A DNA stretch of 6,081 nucleotides from NCBI GenBank assembly GCA_023248095.1, contig JAHFFF010000108.1:1-6081 (forward strand), in the 5' to 3' direction. The position numbers and the translations under genes are program-made. Under the pieces are notes generated by a model. It worked only from the letters and a program-made list of their open reading frames with translations, searched no databases and was not told where the DNA came from. The stretch is from Candidatus Omnitrophota bacterium (lineage in GTDB: Bacteria > Omnitrophota > Gorgyraeia > 1-14-0-20-64-10). This document shows, piece after piece, positions 1-6,008 of the stretch (position 1 is the stretch's first letter; every line of letters begins with the position of its first letter).

Positions 1-191
1 TTAACCTTCTGCTTCTCCCGCAACTGTAACCCATAATCAGACATCTTCACCCTCGCCTGTCCATGCTGGCCGGGGGGGTAGCCTCGGCGCTGGAAGGGGC
101 ACTTCTGCGTCAAGCACTTGGTGCCTTTGAGAAAGAGCTTCATCCCCTGACGTCGGCAGATACGGCAGGCTGGGCCAAGATAGCGCGCCAT
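1..191 (-). CDS. rpsD: 30S ribosomal protein S4, N-terminal part (partial, cut by window edge)
   Basis: The first 63 codons are present; the frame runs off the left edge. S4 is a primary 16S rRNA binder that nucleates 30S assembly, and in E. coli it represses the alpha operon. The sequence starts [20 protein letters not shown] and contains GYPPGQHGQ (37-45) and [13 protein letters not shown] (51-63), all diagnostic of S4. Cys9, Cys12, Cys26 and Cys31 match the zinc-binding cysteine cluster of the C+ S4 type; E. coli S4 has a different pattern. ATG 191 shares its A with the rpsK stop. rpoA and rplQ would be expected next, beyond the window. The missing part prevents checking the S4 RNA-binding domain. 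Confidence 0.97.
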   Translation of the reverse strand, partial: MARYLGPACRICRRQGMKLFLKGTKCLTQKCPFQRRGYPPGQHGQARVKMSDYGLQLREKQKV

Positions 192-574
192 TACACCCTC
201 CGCCGCTTCGGTGGCCGGCAACCGTTATGCGGGATCGGCGTGACGTCCCGAATCGAGGTAATGGTCAGGCCCGCAGCCTGAAGGGCTCGGATGGCCGACT
301 CCCGACCGGACCCGGGGCCTTTCACAAAAACCTCCACCTCTTTCACCCCCATGCTCATGGCCTTCTTGGCCGCGTCCTCCGCCGCTATCTGCGCGGCAAA
401 GGGAGTCGCCTTCTTGGAGCCGCTGAACTTGACCACACCGGTGGAGGACCAGCACAGGGTATTCCCCGCTCGGTCGGTGATGGTCACAATGGTGTTGTTA
501 AACGTCGCCTGAATATGAACAACCCCACTGCTGACTTGAACCCTCGCCTTCTTCCGCGCCTTTGCCTCTGCCAT
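191..574 (-). CDS. rpsK: 30S ribosomal protein S11
   Basis: A 127-residue protein (E. coli 129). S11 lies on the 30S platform, binds 16S rRNA helices of the central domain and lines the mRNA exit path. [21 protein letters not shown] (18-38) is the family core; [21 protein letters not shown] (78-98) is the S11 signature, and the C-terminus ends in [17 protein letters not shown]. The basic N-terminal tail ([10 protein letters not shown]) is typical. The loop at 41-57 ([17 protein letters not shown]) departs from the usual SWxSxGxxGFxGSRKST pattern but keeps its length. ATG 574 is set by an ideal Shine-Dalgarno sequence. The stop codon overlaps the rpsD start by one base (TAATG). Confidence 0.98.
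   Translation of the reverse strand: MAEAKARKKARVQVSSGVVHIQATFNNTIVTITDRAGNTLCWSSTGVVKFSGSKKATPFAAQIAAEDAAKKAMSMGVKEVEVFVKGPGSGRESAIRALQAAGLTITSIRDVTPIPHNGCRPPKRRRV
196..201 (-). promoter_or_regulatory. Shine-Dalgarno site of rpsD inside the rpsK end
   Basis: GGAGGG ends 4 nt before the rpsD ATG, within the RRV codons that close rpsK. It supports the start at 191 and the one-base TAATG overlap. Confidence 0.72.
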
Positions 575-578
575 GCAA

Positions 579-587
579 ACCTCCTTT
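579..587 (-). promoter_or_regulatory. Strong Shine-Dalgarno site of rpsK
   Basis: AAAGGAGGT lies 4 nt before the rpsK ATG. It is a full match to the 3' end of 16S rRNA and the best such site in the window. It overlaps the rpsM stop codon (TAAAGGAGGT), so termination and initiation sites are superimposed. Confidence 0.88.
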
Positions 588-990
588 AAGCTCCCTTCTT
601 CGGGCCGCCCGTTGCTGGCGTCGGCTTCTTGCGCACGCCCACGGACTGTCTCGGCCCCTTACGGGTCCTGGAATTCGTATGGGTCCGCTGCCCACGCACA
701 GGCAATCCCCGCCGATGTCTTAAACCTCTATAAGACCCAATCTCAATCAGGCGCCGGATGTTCTGGGAGAGATCGCGCCTTAAGTCCCCTTCCACCTTGT
801 AGCCCTGAGAGATGGCCGAATTGATCCGAGTGACCTGTTCATCCGTTAAGGCCTTTGCCCGGGTGGCGGGATCCACCCCCACCTTGGCCAGCACCTCGAC
901 CGAGAGAACCCTGCCGATGCCGTAGAGATAGGAGAGGGCGATATCGATCCGCTTCTCCCGAGGAAGATCCACCCCCATGATTCTAGGCAT
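586..990 (-). CDS. rpsM: 30S ribosomal protein S13
   Basis: A 134-residue protein. S13 sits in the head of the small subunit, contacts the P-site tRNA through its C-terminal tail and forms intersubunit bridges with the 50[11 protein letters not shown] (1-10) and YLYGIGR (21-27) mark the N-terminal helix-two-turn-helix domain. The conserved [27 protein letters not shown] (88-114) is the S13 signature. The tail after residue 115 ([18 protein letters not shown]) is about 10-16 residues longer than in E. coli (118) and is basic and Pro/Gly-rich. ATG 990 follows the rpmJ stop by 3 nt, with AGGG overlapping the rpmJ end. In E. coli the S4-binding regulatory pseudoknot lies before rpsM; there is no non-coding leader here to hold it. 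Confidence 0.98.
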   Translation of the reverse strand: MPRIMGVDLPREKRIDIALSYLYGIGRVLSVEVLAKVGVDPATRAKALTDEQVTRINSAISQGYKVEGDLRRDLSQNIRRLIEIGSYRGLRHRRGLPVRGQRTHTNSRTRKGPRQSVGVRKKPTPATGGPKKGA

Positions 991-993
991 GGG

Positions 994-1107
994 TTAGCCC
1001 TGCCTCTGCTTGTGGCGCGGGTTGGTGCAGATCACACGCAGGATCCGGTTCCTCTTCACAATCCGACACCGTTCACAAATCCGTCGTATCGATGCTCTAA
1101 CCTTCAC
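994..1107 (-). CDS. rpmJ: 50S ribosomal protein L36 (zinc-ribbon form)
   Basis: A 37-residue protein of normal L36 length. It starts at GTG 1107, reading [14 protein letters not shown], and ends in NPRHKQRQG before TAA. L36 is a small late-assembly protein of the large subunit that binds 23S rRNA. Cys11, Cys14, Cys27 and His32 (CxxC...CxxxxH) form the zinc ribbon, so this is the zinc-dependent C+ paralogue type and not the zinc-free one expressed under zinc starvation. The GTG start is supported by an AAAGAGGT site and by the universal MKVRAS N-terminus. It lies between infA (16 nt) and rpsM (3 nt), the standard position. Confidence 0.96.
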   Translation of the reverse strand: MKVRASIRRICERCRIVKRNRILRVICTNPRHKQRQG

Positions 1108-1116
1108 GTTGGGTTA

Positions 1117-1124
1117 ACCTCTTT
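1117..1124 (-). promoter_or_regulatory. Shine-Dalgarno site of rpmJ
   Basis: AAAGAGGT lies 9 nt upstream of a GTG codon at 1107. It begins at the last base of the infA stop codon and supports the non-ATG start of the short rpmJ gene. Confidence 0.72.
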
Positions 1125-1345
1125 CAAGTTTTAATTCGAAACGTGATCCGGCCACGGGCCAGATCGTACGGAGACATCTCCACCGTCACCTTGTCCCCCG
1201 GCAGGATCCGGATAAAGTGCATCCGCATCTTGCCTGCCACGTGGGCCAGCAGCCGATGGCCGTTCTCCAGCTCCACCCGAAACATCGCATTGGGTAATGC
1301 CTCAACCACCGTTCCCTCTACTTGGATGGGTTCTTCTTTGGGCAT
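1124..1345 (-). CDS. infA: Translation initiation factor IF-1
   Basis: A 73-residue protein (usually 72). IF-1 is a single OB-fold (S1-like) protein that occupies the A site of the 30S subunit during initiation and stimulates IF-2 and IF-3. The sequence is almost the bacterial consensus: [20 protein letters not shown] (residues 10-29), then [16 protein letters not shown] (38-53) and [13 protein letters not shown] (58-70). The ATG start agrees with the family N-terminus ([11 protein letters not shown]) and has a GGAGGT site. It begins in a different frame inside the end of map and is followed by rpmJ after 16 nt. The map-infA-rpmJ order is common outside the Gammaproteobacteria. Confidence 0.98.
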   Translation of the reverse strand: MPKEEPIQVEGTVVEALPNAMFRVELENGHRLLAHVAGKMRMHFIRILPGDKVTVEMSPYDLARGRITFRIKT

Positions 1346-2085
1346 TTCGTCAGAACCTCCGGCGCCCCTTCGGTCACCGCCACCGTATGCTCAAAATGAG
1401 CCGAAAGAGATCCATCCACGCTCACCGCCGTCCAGCCATCCGATAAGATCCTGATCTCCGGCTTACCCTGGTTGACCATCGGCTCAATCGCCAGGACCAT
1501 CCCGGCCTTCAGGATGGGCCCATATCCAGGCGCTCCGTAATTAGGAATCTGTGGAGGCTCGTGGAGCTGTGTGCCGATGCCGTGGCCGACAAATTCCCGG
1601 ACAACCGAGTAGCCCCTGCCTTCCACCCTGTTCTGGACCGCATGGGAGATGTCGGAGAGACGGTGCCCCGGCGTCGCCATCGCCATACCGTCGGCCAGCG
1701 CTTCCTCCGTGACCTGCAAGAGCCGCTCGACCTCCTGCGATATGCCGTCCACCGGAACGGTTATGGCTGCATCGGCGTAATAGCCTTCCACGATGGCCCC
1801 CGCGTCGAGGCCCACGATGTCACCCCGGACAAGCTTCCTGCGGGAGGGAACCCCATGCACCACTTCCTCATTCACGGAGGTGCAGATGTTTCCGGGAAAA
1901 CCACGGTACCCCTTGAAGGCCACCCTCGCCCCCAAGCGGACAATCGCAACCCTGGCCAACTCGTCCAGCTCCAAGGTGGTCACCCCGGGCCGAACCGCTT
2001 GACGGAGCTCCTCCAGCACCTCTGCAACCACGCAGCCGGCCCTGCGCATGATCTGCAGTTGACTGGGGCTCTTCAGCTCAATCAT
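1318..2085 (-). CDS. map: Type I methionine aminopeptidase
   Basis: About 255 residues. The enzyme removes the initiator methionine from nascent proteins once it is deformylated, acting at the ribosome exit. The pita-bread fold's metal ligands are all present: Asp94 (GLDAG), Asp105 (YYADAA), His168 (VGHGIG), Glu201 (IEPMV) and Glu232 (FEHTV). The substrate-side His77 (VVHGVP) and His175 are also conserved. There is no N-terminal extension, so it is the short bacterial class. I prefer ATG 2085 (MIELKSPSQ...), which matches the family N-terminus and has GGAG 6 nt upstream. An alternative ATG at 2112 overlaps the adk stop by 4 nt (ATGA), has AAGGGA 9 nt upstream, and would add nine residues. The last 28 nt overlap infA, which gives Map a lysine-rich, probably unconserved tail (KCPKKNPSK). 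Confidence 0.96.
   Translation of the reverse strand: MIELKSPSQLQIMRRAGCVVAEVLEELRQAVRPGVTTLELDELARVAIVRLGARVAFKGYRGFPGNICTSVNEEVVHGVPSRRKLVRGDIVGLDAGAIVEGYYADAAITVPVDGISQEVERLLQVTEEALADGMAMATPGHRLSDISHAVQNRVEGRGYSVVREFVGHGIGTQLHEPPQIPNYGAPGYGPILKAGMVLAIEPMVNQGKPEIRILSDGWTAVSVDGSLSAHFEHTVAVTEGAPEVLTKCPKKNPSK
1355..1360 (-). promoter_or_regulatory. Shine-Dalgarno site of infA inside map
   Basis: GGAGGT lies 9 nt upstream of the infA ATG and entirely within the coding sequence of map. It fixes the infA start at 1345 and therefore the 28-nt map/infA overlap. Such a strong site suggests that infA can be initiated independently of ribosomes finishing map. Confidence 0.82.
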
Positions 2086-2108
2086 CTCCAACTCCGCCGT
2101 CCCTCCCC

Positions 2109-2768
2109 TCATACCAATCGTTCCCTTTTCAGCAATTCCAAAAGAGCCTGGTACTGGTCTTCAATCTCCAAATCGCCCGGCACCACCTGCAACTTCCCTT
2201 GAGCTCGATAGAACTTCAGCAGAGGTTCCGTCTGCTCATGGTAAACGAGCAGCCGCCTGCGGATCGTCTCGGGTCGGTCATCCTCCCGTATCCGTAGCCC
2301 TCCTGCGCAGGAGTCGCATGCCCCCTCCCGGCGTGGTGCCTTCTTCTCCAGATGGTAGCTGGCCCCGCACGCCCCGCAGATTCGGCGCCCCGCCAACCTC
2401 CGGACGATCTTTTCCTCCGAGATCTCAAAATCGACCACCAGATCCACCGGCGATTGACCCTTTTCCATCAACCGAGCATCCAATACGCGAGCCTGAGACT
2501 CGGTCCTGGGAAACCCATCCAGGATGAAGGACTCCTCCTTCCCCAATCCATCCAGCCGCTGAAAGATAAGCCCGGTCACCAGATCATCCGGAACCAACGC
2601 TCCACTCTCCACATATCGGCTGGCCTTTCGGCCGATGGGATCACCCCGGCGGATCGCATCCCGCAGGATATCCCCGCTGGCCAAAGAGGTCGTCCCGTGC
2701 CGCTGCGCGAGCAGGGTAGCTTGGGTCCCCTTACCCGCACCCGGCGGCCCAAGGAGAATCAGTCTCAT
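2109..2768 (-). CDS. adk: Adenylate kinase (long form, zinc-type LID)
   Basis: A 219-residue cytoplasmic enzyme catalysing ATP + AMP = 2 ADP, which balances adenine nucleotides. The P-loop GPPGAGKGT spans residues 7-15. The AMP-binding region includes SGDILRDAIRRG (31-42). FILDGFPRT (81-89) is the adenylate kinase signature, and DDRPETIRRRL (163-173) carries the conserved catalytic arginines. The LID contains Cys131, Cys134, Cys151 and Cys154 in two CxxC pairs, the zinc-binding form known from Gram-positive and many other bacteria; E. coli Adk lacks it. I chose ATG 2768 because MRLILLGPPGAGKGTQ is the family N-terminus. The frame is open to an ATG at 2819 inside secY, with another ATG at 2801. 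The chosen ATG lies 7 nt after the secY stop and has only a weak CCGGA before it, so coupling to secY is probable. In E. coli adk is not in this operon. Confidence 0.96.
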   Translation of the reverse strand: MRLILLGPPGAGKGTQATLLAQRHGTTSLASGDILRDAIRRGDPIGRKASRYVESGALVPDDLVTGLIFQRLDGLGKEESFILDGFPRTESQARVLDARLMEKGQSPVDLVVDFEISEEKIVRRLAGRRICGACGASYHLEKKAPRREGACDSCAGGLRIREDDRPETIRRRLLVYHEQTEPLLKFYRAQGKLQVVPGDLEIEDQYQALLELLKRERLV

Positions 2769-2775
2769 TCCGGTT

Positions 2776-4125
2776 TTAACGGCGGCCACGCAATCGGCCA
2801 TGGCTAAGGAATCCCTCATAATTGCGCATCAACAAGAACGACTCCACCTGCCGCATCGTCTCCAACAAAACACCCACCACGATCAGCAGGCTTGTTCCCC
2901 CAAAGAAGCTGGCGACGAGGTAAGGAATCCCCAACCCCCGACCGATCAAATCCGGCAGAACCGCGATGAAGGCCAGGAAGATCGCCCCCGGCAGCGTGAT
3001 CCGGGTCAGCAGACGGTCAAAAAATTCCGCCGTTGGACGTCCCGGCCGAATCCCGGGGATGAATCCCCCGAACTTTTTCATGTTGTCCGACACATCCACG
3101 GGATTGAACGCAATCGCCGTGTAGAAATAGGCGAAGAAGATGATCAGGCCAGAATAAAGGACCGTGTAAAGCCACTGCCCTCGAGTCAGCCAATGAGCCA
3201 CCTGACTCAACGCCTTAATCCCCGTAAAACCGGCCAGGGTCGCCGGAAACATCAGGATCGACTGCGCGAAGATGATCGGCATCACCCCCGCGTGGTTGAC
3301 CCGAATCGGGATGTAGGTGGCCTGCCCTCCGTAAACCTTGCGGCCCACGATCCGCCGCGTGTATTGAACCGGTATCCTTCGCTGCCCCTGCGTAATGGCC
3401 ACCACCGCCATCACCACCGCCACCAACATGACCGCCATCAAGATCAAGGTGAACGGCTGGATCTGACGCTGCGCGATCGAGGTCGGGCTGGCCAACAGCC
3501 ACAGCCGATGCACTGCCGTCGGCAACCTGGAGAGGATACCCGCCGTGATCAGGATCGACATCCCGTTGCCGATCCCCAAGGCCGTGATCTGTTCCCCCAG
3601 CCACATGATGAAGGCCGTCCCGCTGGCGAGTGTAACAATGGTCAGCAAGCGGAATCCCCAGCCCGGGAATTGAACCATCTGAACCCCCTCAAAACTTCCG
3701 GGGTTCTCCAACCACAAGCTGATGAAGAATCCTTGAAGGATCCCCAATCCCACAGTCAGGTACCGTGAGTATTGGTTGATCTTCCTTCGGCCCGCCTCCC
3801 CCTCCTCCTTCGCCATCTGCTCCAATCGAGGGATCACCACCACCAACAGCTGCAGGATGATCGAGGCGGAGATCGCCGGCATGATCCCCAACGCAAAGAT
3901 CGTCATCTGGGAGAGCCCACCGCCGCTGAACAGGTCCATGACGGTAAAGAGGGTCCCGCCCAATTGTTGACTCATCCTTTCAAAGAACGCACGCAGGCTC
4001 TGCCCATCAATCCCCGGAAGAGGAATGAAATCCCCAGCTCGATAGACGGCCATGAGCCCCAACGTCACCAGGAGCCGGCGCCGTAGCTCCGGAACCTTAA
4101 AGCTGTTGGCTAGTGCCTTCAGCAT
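2776..4125 (-). CDS. secY: Preprotein translocase subunit SecY
   Basis: A 449-residue inner-membrane protein, the normal length (E. coli 443). SecY is the central pore of the SecYEG translocon; it passes unfolded proteins through or into the cytoplasmic membrane with SecA or the ribosome. About ten hydrophobic segments are visible, near residues 20-38, 75-99, 119-139, 157-177, 185-203, 223-244, 277-296, 318-338, 374-393 and 400-421. The first SecY signature lies at 80-94 (GIMPAISASIILQLL) and the second around 175-194 (WLGEQI...GIGNGMSILI). RVNHAGVMPIIFA (275-287) precedes TM7, and the cytoplasmic loop GGFIPGIRPGRPT (353-365) holds the conserved Arg used for SecA coupling. The start overlaps rplO by 7 nt and has no clear Shine-Dalgarno sequence, so coupled translation is likely. 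The gene ends 7 nt before adk. Confidence 0.98.
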   Translation of the reverse strand: MLKALANSFKVPELRRRLLVTLGLMAVYRAGDFIPLPGIDGQSLRAFFERMSQQLGGTLFTVMDLFSGGGLSQMTIFALGIMPAISASIILQLLVVVIPRLEQMAKEEGEAGRRKINQYSRYLTVGLGILQGFFISLWLENPGSFEGVQMVQFPGWGFRLLTIVTLASGTAFIMWLGEQITALGIGNGMSILITAGILSRLPTAVHRLWLLASPTSIAQRQIQPFTLILMAVMLVAVVMAVVAITQGQRRIPVQYTRRIVGRKVYGGQATYIPIRVNHAGVMPIIFAQSILMFPATLAGFTGIKALSQVAHWLTRGQWLYTVLYSGLIIFFAYFYTAIAFNPVDVSDNMKKFGGFIPGIRPGRPTAEFFDRLLTRITLPGAIFLAFIAVLPDLIGRGLGIPYLVASFFGGTSLLIVVGVLLETMRQVESFLLMRNYEGFLSHGRLRGRR

Positions 4126-4577
4126 GCGGGCGAAAACCGCACGATTTCAGCCGAACCACCCGCTCCGGAAATCTTCGCAAGGGCCGATTTGGAGAAGTGA
4201 TGCGCTTTAACCGTGAGGGCCCGGCTCAACTCACCGTCCCCGAGTATCTTCACGGGGTGCCTCGGGGTTCCAATCAGGCCGCCTTCCGCCAGGAGCGCCG
4301 GATCCACCACGCTGCCTGCTGGAAAGCGGTTCAAGACCTCGACATTCACCACCTGGATCGGTTCCCGACGAATGTGGTGGAAGCCTCGCTTCGGGATTCG
4401 GCGGACCAGCGGCATCTGGCCCCCTTCGAATTCCGGCCGCAGGCCGGGCCCGGAACGGGCCCTCTGCCCCTTGTGGCCCTTACCGGAGGTTTTTCCATGG
4501 CCGGAAGACTCCCCTCTCCCACGGATCTTCCGTCGGTGCGTTGCCCCACTCGGGGCACGAATCTCCCCCAGCTTCAT
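4119..4577 (-). CDS. rplO: 50S ribosomal protein L15
   Basis: A 152-residue protein (E. coli L15 has 144). L15 is a late-assembly protein whose extended basic N-terminus threads into 23S rRNA. The glycine- and lysine/arginine-rich N-terminal half contains [20 protein letters not shown] (residues 19-38), followed by [17 protein letters not shown] (50-66), the family hallmark. The globular C-terminal part contains [24 protein letters not shown] (109-132), the L15 signature region. The ATG start has a strong Shine-Dalgarno sequence 4 nt upstream. The last 7 nt overlap the beginning of secY (ATGCTGA). In most bacteria rpmD (L30) precedes this gene; here rpsE does. Confidence 0.98.
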   Translation of the reverse strand: MKLGEIRAPSGATHRRKIRGRGESSGHGKTSGKGHKGQRARSGPGLRPEFEGGQMPLVRRIPKRGFHHIRREPIQVVNVEVLNRFPAGSVVDPALLAEGGLIGTPRHPVKILGDGELSRALTVKAHHFSKSALAKISGAGGSAEIVRFSPAC

Positions 4578-5086
4578 GTTGCCTCCTCTATCACAGTATC
4601 CCTTCGCAGGGCCGTTACCGCGTCCGGCTGCTCCAACCCTCTTAAGCCCTCCACGGTGGCCCGCACCACATTGATCATGTTGTCGGATCCGAGCGACTTG
4701 GCCAGGATGTCCTTGATCCCGGCTGCGTCACAAACTGCACGCACCGTCCCACCGGCAATCACTCCTGTTCCCGGAGCAGCCGGCTTGAGAAGGATCCTAG
4801 AGGCCGAGTATTCACCGATCGTCTCATGGGGAAGGGTTCTGCCTTTCAGGGCAACCCGGAACATCGCCTTGCGCGCCTGGGTCAGACCTTTGCGAATGGC
4901 ATCCGCCACCTCGTTCGCCTTGCCCAACGACCAACCCACGCGGCCCTGACCGTCGCCGACCACCACCAAGGCGCTGAAGGAAAGCCGCTTGCCTCCCTTG
5001 GTGACCTTGGCAACCCGGTTGATGGCCACCACCTTCTCGACCAATTCCGTCTGTCCATGGGAAAAATGGCCCGGTCCCGGACTCAC
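4574..5086 (-). CDS. rpsE: 30S ribosomal protein S5
   Basis: A 170-residue protein (E. coli S5 has 167). S5 sits on the back of the 30S subunit, contributes to decoding fidelity and forms part of the mRNA entry helicase site with S3 and S4. The N-terminal domain has the conserved [20 protein letters not shown] segment (residues 14-33) and the [17 protein letters not shown] loop (44-60). The C-terminal domain has [13 protein letters not shown] (106-118) and the [14 protein letters not shown] segment (131-144). The start is GTG at 5086, overlapping the rplR stop by 4 nt (GTGA), with AAAGGA about 8 nt upstream. The first 13 residues, rich in Pro, Gly and His, are not conserved. The gene is followed directly by rplO (4-nt ATGA overlap) with no rpmD between them, which is unusual. 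Confidence 0.98.
   Translation of the reverse strand: MSPGPGHFSHGQTELVEKVVAINRVAKVTKGGKRLSFSALVVVGDGQGRVGWSLGKANEVADAIRKGLTQARKAMFRVALKGRTLPHETIGEYSASRILLKPAAPGTGVIAGGTVRAVCDAAGIKDILAKSLGSDNMINVVRATVEGLRGLEQPDAVTALRRDTVIEEAT
4582..4588 (-). promoter_or_regulatory. Shine-Dalgarno site of rplO inside the rpsE end
   Basis: GAGGAGG lies 4 nt upstream of the rplO ATG, within the last codons of rpsE (two Glu codons). It is a near-perfect anti-16S match and fixes the rplO start at 4577, which overlaps the rpsE stop. It also shows there is no room for a separate gene between rpsE and rplO. Confidence 0.8.
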
Positions 5087-5454
5087 AGCTCCAATCCTTT
5101 CACTCGGGCAGCATCCGCCAAGGCCTTCACTCGGCCGTGATAGTGATACCCGCCCCGATCAAATACCACCTTCTTGATCCCTGCCGAGAGGGCCCTCTGT
5201 GCAACCAACTCCCCCAGATGCTTGGCAGCTTCCACATTGCCTCCCTTCGGGAATTTGCGCCGAAATTCCGGCTGAAGCGTCGAGCAGGTCAGCAGGGTCC
5301 GATTGGCCAGATCATCCACCAACTGCGCATAGAGGTGCAGATGAGATCGGTGGACCACAAGCCGGGGCCGTTCCTGCGTCCCGGACACCTTCTTGCGTAT
5401 CCGAAGATGCCTGCGGGTGCGGCTGTGTTCCCTCTGAACCGTTTCCAGTTTCAT
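5083..5454 (-). CDS. rplR: 50S ribosomal protein L18
   Basis: A 123-residue protein, within the normal range of 117-125. L18 binds 5S rRNA and helps anchor it, with L5, in the central protuberance of the large subunit. The arginine-rich N-terminus (residues 8-22) is followed by [12 protein letters not shown] (21-32), the classic L18 signature. [19 protein letters not shown] (71-89) and [22 protein letters not shown] (96-117) complete the fold. The ATG start shares its A with the rplF stop (TAATG), so reinitiation by ribosomes finishing rplF is likely. Only a weak AAGGCGG lies about 7 nt upstream. The end overlaps the rpsE start by 4 nt. The identification is secure. Confidence 0.98.
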   Translation of the reverse strand: MKLETVQREHSRTRRHLRIRKKVSGTQERPRLVVHRSHLHLYAQLVDDLANRTLLTCSTLQPEFRRKFPKGGNVEAAKHLGELVAQRALSAGIKKVVFDRGGYHYHGRVKALADAARVKGLEL

Positions 5455-5990
5455 TACGCCACCGCCTTGCCCGCCTTGCGGCGAATCACCTCACCCACGT
5501 ATTTGATCCCCTTCCCCTTGTACGGCTCCGGCGGAGCAAAGGCTCGAATCCTGGCCGCAACCTGTCCCACCAATTGCTTGTCCACACCCCGGATCACCAG
5601 CTGCGTTGGCTTCGGTGTCTCGATCGTTATCCCCGCTGGAATCTGGAAAACCACCGGGTGGGTAAATCCGACAAACATTTCGAGTTTCGTTCCGGAAACC
5701 TGAGCCCGATATCCGACACCGGACAGCTCCAAGTCCTTCCCGAATCCATCGAGGACACCCTTGACCATGTTCTGGATCAGGGTCCGGTGCAAACCGTGCA
5801 AGCTTTTGACCCGCTTCTCATCGCTGCTGCGCTTGACGCGCAGTTGCGCATCCGTCTTCTCGACGGTCAGCTCGGGCGGCAGCCGATGGACCAGCTTCCC
5901 CTTGGGCCCCTCGACCGCGATCTTCTCGCCCTGTACCTCCACCTTGGTCTGCGGCGGAATGGAGATCAGCATCTGCCCTACGCGAGACAT
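5454..5990 (-). CDS. rplF: 50S ribosomal protein L6
   Basis: A 178-residue protein, the usual L6 length. L6 binds 23S rRNA near the factor-binding site and the sarcin-ricin loop of the large subunit. It consists of two similar alpha/beta domains, roughly residues 1-80 and 81-178. The N-terminus MSRVGQ followed by a proline-rich IPPQ segment is family-typical. GVGYRAQ (91-97), FTHPV (109-113) and the C-terminal signature [15 protein letters not shown] (153-167) are diagnostic of bacterial L6. The ATG start at 5990 is supported by the conserved N-terminus and by an AGGGGAT Shine-Dalgarno sequence (5996-6002) ending 5 nt upstream. The stop codon overlaps the rplR start by one base (TAATG). Nothing looks truncated or unusual. 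Confidence 0.98.
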   Translation of the reverse strand: MSRVGQMLISIPPQTKVEVQGEKIAVEGPKGKLVHRLPPELTVEKTDAQLRVKRSSDEKRVKSLHGLHRTLIQNMVKGVLDGFGKDLELSGVGYRAQVSGTKLEMFVGFTHPVVFQIPAGITIETPKPTQLVIRGVDKQLVGQVAARIRAFAPPEPYKGKGIKYVGEVIRRKAGKAVA

Positions 5991-6008
5991 GCTCGATCCC
6001 CTGCGCGA

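Noticed and set aside
991..1123. Apparent 133-nt intergenic gap between infA and rpsM that might hold a promoter or S4-binding leader
   Set aside because: It is filled by the GTG-started rpmJ gene (994-1107), leaving only 16 and 3 nt of non-coding sequence.
1561..2202. A 213-codon plus-strand open frame opposite map and the end of adk
   Set aside because: Antisense to conserved metal-ligand regions of Map, with no recognisable motif and no convincing initiation site; a shadow frame.
2635..3768. A 377-codon plus-strand open frame opposite secY and the start of adk
   Set aside because: It lies wholly antisense to well-conserved secY/adk, its translation is rich in Arg, Gln, His and Pro with no domain or hydrophobic pattern, and it is the expected open shadow of a GC-rich gene.
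4113..4949. A 278-codon plus-strand open frame opposite rplO and rpsE
   Set aside because: Antisense to two ribosomal protein genes, low-complexity Pro/Arg/Ser composition, no family resemblance.
5137..5703. A 188-codon plus-strand open frame opposite rplR and rplF
   Set aside because: Antisense to conserved L18 and L6 coding sequence, with no motif; a shadow frame.
5991..6008. Possible terminator or promoter in the rpsH-rplF gap
   Set aside because: Only 18 nt, with no stem-loop or T-run; it holds the rplF Shine-Dalgarno sequence AGGGGAT.
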